Source of the DNA: Rhabditoides inermis
Taxonomy: Eukaryota > Nematoda > Chromadorea > Rhabditida > Rhabditidae
DNA length: 64,000 nucleotides
Assembly: GCA_963966185.1 (NCBI GenBank)
Contig: CAWZYM010000277.1
Span: forward strand, 124,001 to 188,000
Reading direction: 5' to 3'
The notes below the pieces were generated by a model, which was not told the DNA's origin, did no database searches, and saw nothing but the letters and a program-made list of their open reading frames with translations. Positions 58,706 through 64,000 of this stretch are shown piece by piece (positions within the stretch are counted from its first letter, which is position 1; every line of letters starts with the position of its first letter). The position numbers and the translations under genes were made by a program.

Positions 58706-61700
58706 CATTCTCATGAAAAAATTATTCTAGTTCCTCCAACGATTATACTACTCATGTCGACCATCTTCTTTCTTATGATGATCGTCCCGTTATTATACAT
58801 ACCGTAAGATATGTTTGAAAACATGAAACCGATAATAACGTTTAGAAATGTCATGGACTTTGCAAATACAAGACAGCTCAGTTGTAACTACTTCAAAGGA
58901 AACGCTGCAGCCGCAGCGAAAATATTGAACTCTATAAACAAAAGTTTCTTCCAGAGAAACTACATTGGGTGAAAAATAGCAAAACAAGTATCAAATATAA
59001 TACTTTTTATTCAGTGAACTGAGTTGTGATACAGCGAACCCACGAAATGATTTCGAAAGCCTGTTCGATCAAAGTTTGACAGGTACCATAAAAATGTAAA
59101 CTTGAAAACTGAGTAATTATTATTACCAGATCTGCATTCTCGTCTAACTCCGCTTTCTACTAAATTCGAGAAAATCGCAGTGGATAATTTAGAGGAGAAT
59201 CTAAAAATCATACCAGTAGTTATTTTACGTAAAAACAATGTTTTATTGCACATTTTAGCCTTTGAAAAAGCGCTATCACGAAATGGATCAAAAAATGGAC
59301 ACACTTGTGAAACAATGCGGAACATATGAATCAATTGAATGTATCCAAATAGCTGACACCACAGTTACGAACAGAATAAAATCTCTCACCGATTCTTTGA
59401 ACACCTTCAATGTATGTTATCGTTTTATAATAAATACAAAAGTTGAGTAAAAATCATTCAGAAAGAGTGGAATTGCCAACTGAACTTGATTTCGTGTAAA
59501 AACCTGAATGTTTTTGACAATCTCACCGATTCGTTGACGAACTCTATGAGCAACACTGGAATGTCGTCCTTATTGAAGCCTGTCCACGAATCCATCACAA
59601 ACGTGAAGGTAACAGACATGTCCTAACAACTCATAAACAACACAATTCTCCAGACTACTCTTCTGAAAGCGGTCAATGGATGTGAATTGCCACGGATTTA
59701 CACAAATGTTCTAACAAGAGCATGCGATCAAACCAAGCCATTTTACCTGCTGCTAATAACTTTCTGTCAGTTTGTTCAACCTATATTTATATAGTACTAT
59801 GAATTTTCACAATTTCAGATATAATTATTGCTTGTCTCTGGATGTTCGGTGTTATTATAATTCTCATTGGAAAACTGAGAACTTTCCAGCCACCGAAACG
59901 CATTAAAGGAATAACAGAAAAGGTAAACATATTTCTATCAAAAATTATGTGAGCATGTTTCAGCGAGAGCTCAATGTTGAAAATCAGTCAAAGTTTGCAA
60001 ACAGTGTCGGAATTTCACTGGCAAGTAACATCGTGCAATATCAAAACTATCAAAACTTTAAGGATTGTATTGCGATTGACCCGAAGAAAACCTATGAAGA
60101 TTTCATGAAATTATCGGACAAAGAAACATCCACGCAGAAAAGCAATGTTTCGAACAGCAGAGTGGAATCCAAATCTAAAAAAAGGTGGAAGCGAAACGTT
60201 TTCATTTGAAACGACTTTGTTTTCAGTGAGCAATCATTTGTTCAGTCTACGAAGGTTGATTTGGGATGGCCAGAAAACAACTTCAACGGAAACTGGGTTA
60301 TTCCTATGGGCAATTCGCACAAGTAATCAGATGTTACTACTAGGGTTTTGCAAAATGTCACATTCAGATACATTATGACGGCTGCTCCTACGTTTGCAAC
60401 TGCGGTTGACTTCTGGCATGTGGTATATCGATACAACTGCAAGGCGATTGTCATGCTATGTGACTTTGTGGAATCGGAAAATGGTCAACCTAAGGAAAAG
60501 TGCTTCAAGTATTGGAGCGAAAAGACAAAACTCACATTCCAAAACAAGTTCGCCAAGTATACTGTAAGTTTATTCAACCGGAATCGTCATACAATTTATT
60601 GAAGGTCAAATGTACGTCTGTCAAAAAGTCGCTATTCAACAACTTGAAACATGTTGTGCTTTCCGTGTCCAAGTAAGTTATATAATATATTCAAAACTAC
60701 AACATGTCAATTCAGTGGCTACATGAAGAAAGAGATCGAACTGATACAGTACACTGGTTGGCAGGACTGCCTCGCGCCAGAAAGTCCGGAAGAGTTGGCA
60801 CATGTGATGAAGACGTTATACGAAGATATCGGAAAGACTAGCGAGCCGGTGGTGGTGCAGTGCGCTGACGGGCACGGAAGGAGCGCCGCCTTCGTCGGTA
60901 CGAATAGAGAGGCAGTTCTGGTCTATGTGATTTAGGAATGGATGTGCTCTTGTCTACAGTGAATGCTGATTCCAATCCCGAACCATTCAACCTTCTTCAG
61001 GTATGCTCAATCAGACAGTTTACTGAACTCAAATCATTCTTTCAGACGATGCGTCTATTCCGAGCAAGCAGTTTCACTGACAAGTGGCAGTACTACTTCT
61101 CTTTCATATGTTTCTTCCAGTTCCATATTATGGTATTGGTTTCGATTACTATTGTGATTGTTTTCCGTTTCAGAACAAGTCTTACGGTCCGAGTTCGAAG
61201 ATCTACTACTATCTCACTGAGAAGAAGGCGTCGTTCGTCGAGAAACTGAAAGCGGCCACGTCTACTGAGAACCGTGCAACTTTCCACCAAAGAAAGGACC
61301 AAGTCAAAGAGAGCTTCAAACAGTTCCAGAACGCTAAAGAAAAGAAAATCAAGAACAGCGACGATGGCAAACCGAGCGATGAAAAGGAGCGGGTAGGACC
61401 ACAACTAGCATATATATTGTACCTTTAAACATGTATAGAACCTGTCTGGTACCAATCTGACCGGGTGCAATTACGATTACTCAGTGGGAATGCTACTCGG
61501 AGCAGGCACCTTCGGACAGGTCTACCAAGCCAAGAAGGGAAAGCAAGTGTCCACGAAGCACAGAACGAAAAGGAAGCAGGACATGTCTGACACGGATATG
61601 GACGTGGAATATGCGGTCAAGACAGAGAAGAGGAACACTGCATGTGGTTCGCTCATGGTGCGTTATTGTAGAAAGACATAGTTCGTGAAGCTAATTCCAG

Positions 61701-62959
61701 GCGGAAATCTATGTTCTCATGGAAGTCTCAGCTCATAGCCACGAAAACAGAAACCAGATTGTCCAGTTCATTGATAAAGGTATGTGAGTTTTAGTTTTCG
61801 AAACTTCAGAATAGTGTGATTCTAGGTCGCACTGAGAACTTCGATTTCATGGTCATGTCTCTGGTCGGAAAATCTCTGTCCACAGTGCAACGTTTCACGA
61901 CCACCAAGCTCAAGTAACATGTGAAGCTCTGTCTGAAGTGATCTATTCGATTTCAGTTCCTTCTCTGCCATGTACCTCACTATTCAATCGTTCAACGCCA
62001 TTCATCAGCTGCACCAGTGTGGATTCATTCACAGGTCAAATTAGCTGTACAGAACATTTTTAGCGAACTGTTTTAGAGACGTCAAGCCTGGAAACTTTGC
62101 GATTGGAAATGCACCAAAGGAGAGGGTGGTGTTCGTTCTCGACTTTGGCATGGCCCTGACGAGCTTCGATGACGATGGAAAAGTCATTCCTCGAAACGGA
62201 AAAGAGAAGAGCTTCCTCGGAACCATGCGGTATTGGTAATGTGGGAGGCTTCGTTATAGATACGGCTTAGATACGCTCCGCGCGCCGCCCACGAAATGAA
62301 CATGCAACATCCTCGCGACGACATCGAGTCTTGGCTCTACATGAACATCGAGGTATGATGCTCAACAGGAACATGCAATGTGTCAACCGACATCCATATT
62401 TTTCCACTCAGATGTTCCAAAAGCTGCCCTGGAAAGGCAACATGGACAGAAACGTTGTTATGCAAGGAAAATGCGATATGATGGAGGGAAAGTGTGAGTA
62501 TCGAAATATTGAGGCATTCAGATAATTCTGAATTATAGACTGGCAGAAAATGGAAAGCGAAGGACTTCCGATCGCATTCCAAGCTCTCATCAAGTTAGTA
62601 ACCGGATAAGATATTCATGCATCGCATTGTTCAGACTGATTGTTGAAATGAATCCGCACGATGTGCCCGACTACCGAAAGCTGATGCATATCATGATGGG
62701 AGCCGAGTGCGATTACAACGTAAGTTAACAATCATAGTATAGTCCGCAAAGCTACTGTTCAGTTGGATCTCGATTGGGTGTCGAAAACCACCAAACTTCA
62801 CGAGCAGAAACAGTACGAGGTTCGTAGAATCGAGAGAGAGAGGGGGGGGGGGGGAATTTAACATTTGCATACTGGGATGTTCAGGCGCAGACTACTCGTG
62901 CGACCTCTAGGGATATCAAGGCAATGGCGGCCAGTTTCGCATCTCAGAAGAAAAACTAG
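55909..62959 (+). CDS. Prominin-like pentaspan / tyrosine phosphatase / CK1-type kinase fusion (1,427 aa)
   Basis: Thirty-nine exons with GT-AG borders join in one frame from ATG 55909 to TAG 62957-62959. Exon 1 (55909-55928) and exon 2 (56095-56180) make a signal peptide, MRRPGWRLLLLLLMCFSS. Residues about 36-86 are extracellular; TM1 is about 91-112 and TM2 about 160-182. A large extracellular loop runs from about 183 to 380, followed by TM3 (383-405), TM4 (414-434), a second large loop (435-664) and TM5 (666-685). That is the topology of prominins. A cytoplasmic PTP domain (about 780-1004) and a CK1/TTBL-type kinase (about 1090-1400) follow. Phases agree at every one of the 38 junctions. 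The alternative of three genes would need hidden stops or promoters that I do not see. The protein would sit at the plasma membrane with both enzymes inside. Confidence 0.85.
55985..56085. repeat. (CT)n microsatellite
   Basis: A CT run in the first intron of the fusion gene, before the acceptor CGCCTAG at 56094. Confidence 0.9.
58621..58698. repeat. (TA)n microsatellite, about 39 units
   Basis: It lies in the intron between the TM3 and TM4 exons and makes up most of that 118-base intron. Confidence 0.97.
60227..61132 (+). other. Part: protein tyrosine phosphatase domain
   Basis: Exons 22-27, residues about 773-1004. Landmarks in order are GWPENNFNGNWVIP, YIMTAAPTFATAVDFWHVVY (PTP motif YI.A..P), CKAIVMLCDFVESENGQPKE, CFKYW, the loop GWQDCLAPES with Asp910 in the WPD position, and the P-loop VVVQCADGHGRSAAFVG with Cys942 and Arg948. 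A final helix is MRLFRASSFTDKWQYYF. The usual His before the catalytic Cys is Gln941, and the WPD Pro is Gln909. Both changes may alter rate, but Cys, Arg and Asp are kept, so activity is plausible. Confidence 0.85.
61439..62819 (+). other. Part: casein-kinase-1/TTBL-type kinase domain
   Basis: Exons 29-38, residues about 1078-1403. It has a Gly loop LLGAGTFGQVYQA (1096-1108), Lys1138 in YAVKTEK, IHRDVKPGNFAIG (Asp1233, Lys1235, Asn1238), LDFGMA (Asp1254), RYAPRAAHE in place of APE, and the CK1-family DDIESWLYM...LPW block. These match the nematode tau-tubulin-kinase-like branch of CK1. A basic insert KKGKQVSTKHRTKRKQ lies between the Gly loop and Lys1138. All catalytic residues are present. 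A charged linker of about 73 residues (exon 61174-61392) joins it to the phosphatase. Confidence 0.9.
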
Positions 62960-63283
62960 AGACACCTCTCCCACTAACATCACACATAACACTTAAAATT
63001 CTTAAACTTAATCTTACTCAGTTTTAAACTCGTTTCGGTGTCACTTTGGGGAAAAAATGATGGGCTTATAAGGAAAAGTGATATGTTTGTAGAATAAAGT
63101 GATGAAAAAATAACGTCTCTGAACTTGTGTGAAAGTGAAGATGTCGAAAACTCGCTAATACAAATAACATAATTTACCTCACTGGTATGTAATAAATAGT
63201 TTACCATGCATACATCGTAAATAACAAGAACTCAAGATCAAGAATCATGCATAACAATCAATAACTGAAGCAATCCCACGTAT
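62960..63283. other. Convergent 3' UTR region
   Basis: Between the fusion-gene stop and the stop of the - strand gene. AATAAA at 63093-63098, 134 bases past the stop, is a likely polyadenylation signal of the fusion gene. Confidence 0.6.
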
Positions 63284-63988
63284 TCATTTGAAGTTGGCAG
63301 TCAACGACTGCAAGAGATCCGAGGGAGAAGTGAACGAGGGTATCGAAGCCACCTGAACCCATTTGTCTCACTTCCTTCTTCCCCCTCTCTCTTTCTCTCC
63401 CTCTCTCTCCCCTCTCTCTTTCTCTCCCTCTCTCTCCCAGTCTCTCTTTCCCTCTCTCCCCTCTTCCCTTTCTATCTCCCTCCTACCTGATTGTCTCTTC
63501 CAATCGGTCGACGCTGGATCTGCGAAGCGAGAAGCGAGAGGTGAATCTGAACAAAAGCTTACGTCTTTATTGTACAATGAGTCGCTTCCCTTTCTTGTCT
63601 CATATCAGCTCTACGACAGCTTTACAGGATAAGCTCATAGGATTAGGGTGGCTCATAGGGTGGCGTTGCGTGGCTCATAGGGTGGCGTTGCGCATTATAA
63701 CAATCATCCACTCTTCGTACTTGGTACTGTTTTACTCTGACAACCTCCGAAACGCTACAAGGCCAACACGCACTAACATTGTATGTACATGTCCGAATCA
63801 GGCTGATAAACAAACAAACAAACAAACAAACAACCAGAACCACGCACCCTCATCTCATCGGCCATCGCCTCCCGTTTGGCGGCGTCTCTCATCGAGAGGC
63901 GGAGCTCGCACACACTGTCTCTCTTGTGGACAGAGACGCAGAGGGACACGCGCTCGCGAAGGGAGCGACGGAGCACCTGCAGGGACAT
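63284..63988 (-). CDS. Unrecognised gene, 3' exons only
   Basis: Three exons in phase 0 can be read: 63988-63848 (begins MSLQVLRRSLRERVSLCVSV and ends DAAKREAMADEMR), 63519-63487 (IQRRPIGRDNQ) and 63352-63284 (VASIPSFTSPSDLLQSL then TANFK and TGA). The protein is basic and helical with no signal peptide or membrane segment visible. The ATG at 63988 is preceded by a GA tract that could be the end of an intron, so the true start may lie outside the window. I do not recognise the family. The middle exon is short, and its position in the gene is less sure than the outer two. Confidence 0.5.
63375..63480. repeat. CT-rich microsatellite
   Basis: CCTCTCTCT/TTTCTCTC tandem blocks in the last intron of the - strand gene. 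Confidence 0.9.
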
Positions 63989-64000
63989 CTCTCTCTCTCT

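Larger units (their letters stand above)
55909..59922 (+). other. Part: signal peptide and five-pass prominin-like region
   Basis: Exons 1-20. The N-terminal ectodomain LVHMAAELYKMKEHGTLSNE before TM1 resembles prominin, where LVH...FLY...P.D..E.TL precedes TM1. TM1 is VLGILACVSAISIIGYVIYM followed by CIKKKSAKI. A 35-residue cytoplasmic insert (exon 57452-57556) separates it from TM2 (IGIAALCLLLLATISMAVVC). Both extracellular loops are long, helical in composition and carry cysteines (CVVRN; CNYF; CGTYESIEC; CQL...SCKN; CELP; ACDQ). TM3-TM4 are only a few residues apart. TM5 is IIIACLWMFGVIIILIGKL. Prominins bind cholesterol in membrane protrusions; that role here is inference. Confidence 0.75.

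Noticed and set aside
1..64000. CRISPR arrays, operons with bacterial ribosome sites, tRNA and rRNA genes
   Set aside because: None seen; the sequence is eukaryotic and no B-box or rRNA-like stretch was found by eye.

Overview
The window looks like nuclear DNA from a nematode. Genes are interrupted by many GT-AG introns, most of them short, and one gene carries a casein-kinase-1/TTBL-type kinase domain next to a tyrosine-phosphatase domain, two families that are expanded in nematodes. Exons are GC-rich and introns AT-rich and full of (GA)n/(CT)n microsatellites. The species cannot be read from the sequence; a free-living clade V nematode is a guess.

Layout. 1-883 (+) is the 3' part of a gene whose C-terminus weakly recalls Nibrin. 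1337-9963 (-) is a complete non-muscle myosin II heavy chain. It is head-to-head with 10608-44366 (+), a very large gene of about 64 exons for the ribosome-biogenesis factor UTP20. The UTP20 introns hold foreign material: a complete antisense gene for a chaoptin-like extracellular leucine-rich-repeat protein (16295-21503), a terminal-inverted-repeat element carrying a decayed RPB3-like gene (24394-27591), a long perfect inverted repeat (28516-28828), a 5'-truncated non-LTR retrotransposon (about 31556-32880) and a local duplication of an exon end (36835-37245). A short motif, GTGAAACGTA, recurs in these introns.

44367-55908 is gene-poor. It contains two TATA-box genes for tiny related basic proteins (46483-46647 and 53232-53530), two tandem genes for secreted cysteine-rich proteins (53880-54262 and 54499-55228, both -), a foldback element, and an inverted pair of a dispersed repeat.

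The most striking object is 55909-62959 (+). Thirty-nine exons join in one uninterrupted reading frame of 1,427 codons. It encodes a signal peptide, a five-pass membrane region with prominin topology, a protein tyrosine phosphatase domain with its catalytic Cys and Arg, and a casein-kinase-1/TTBL-type kinase with all key catalytic residues. I know of no described protein that joins these three modules. The window ends in a converging, unrecognised gene (63284-63988, -).

The UTP20 and myosin genes are housekeeping. The fusion protein, small basic proteins and cysteine-rich secreted proteins look lineage-specific. All gene models rest on reading splice sites and frames by eye, with no transcript evidence.
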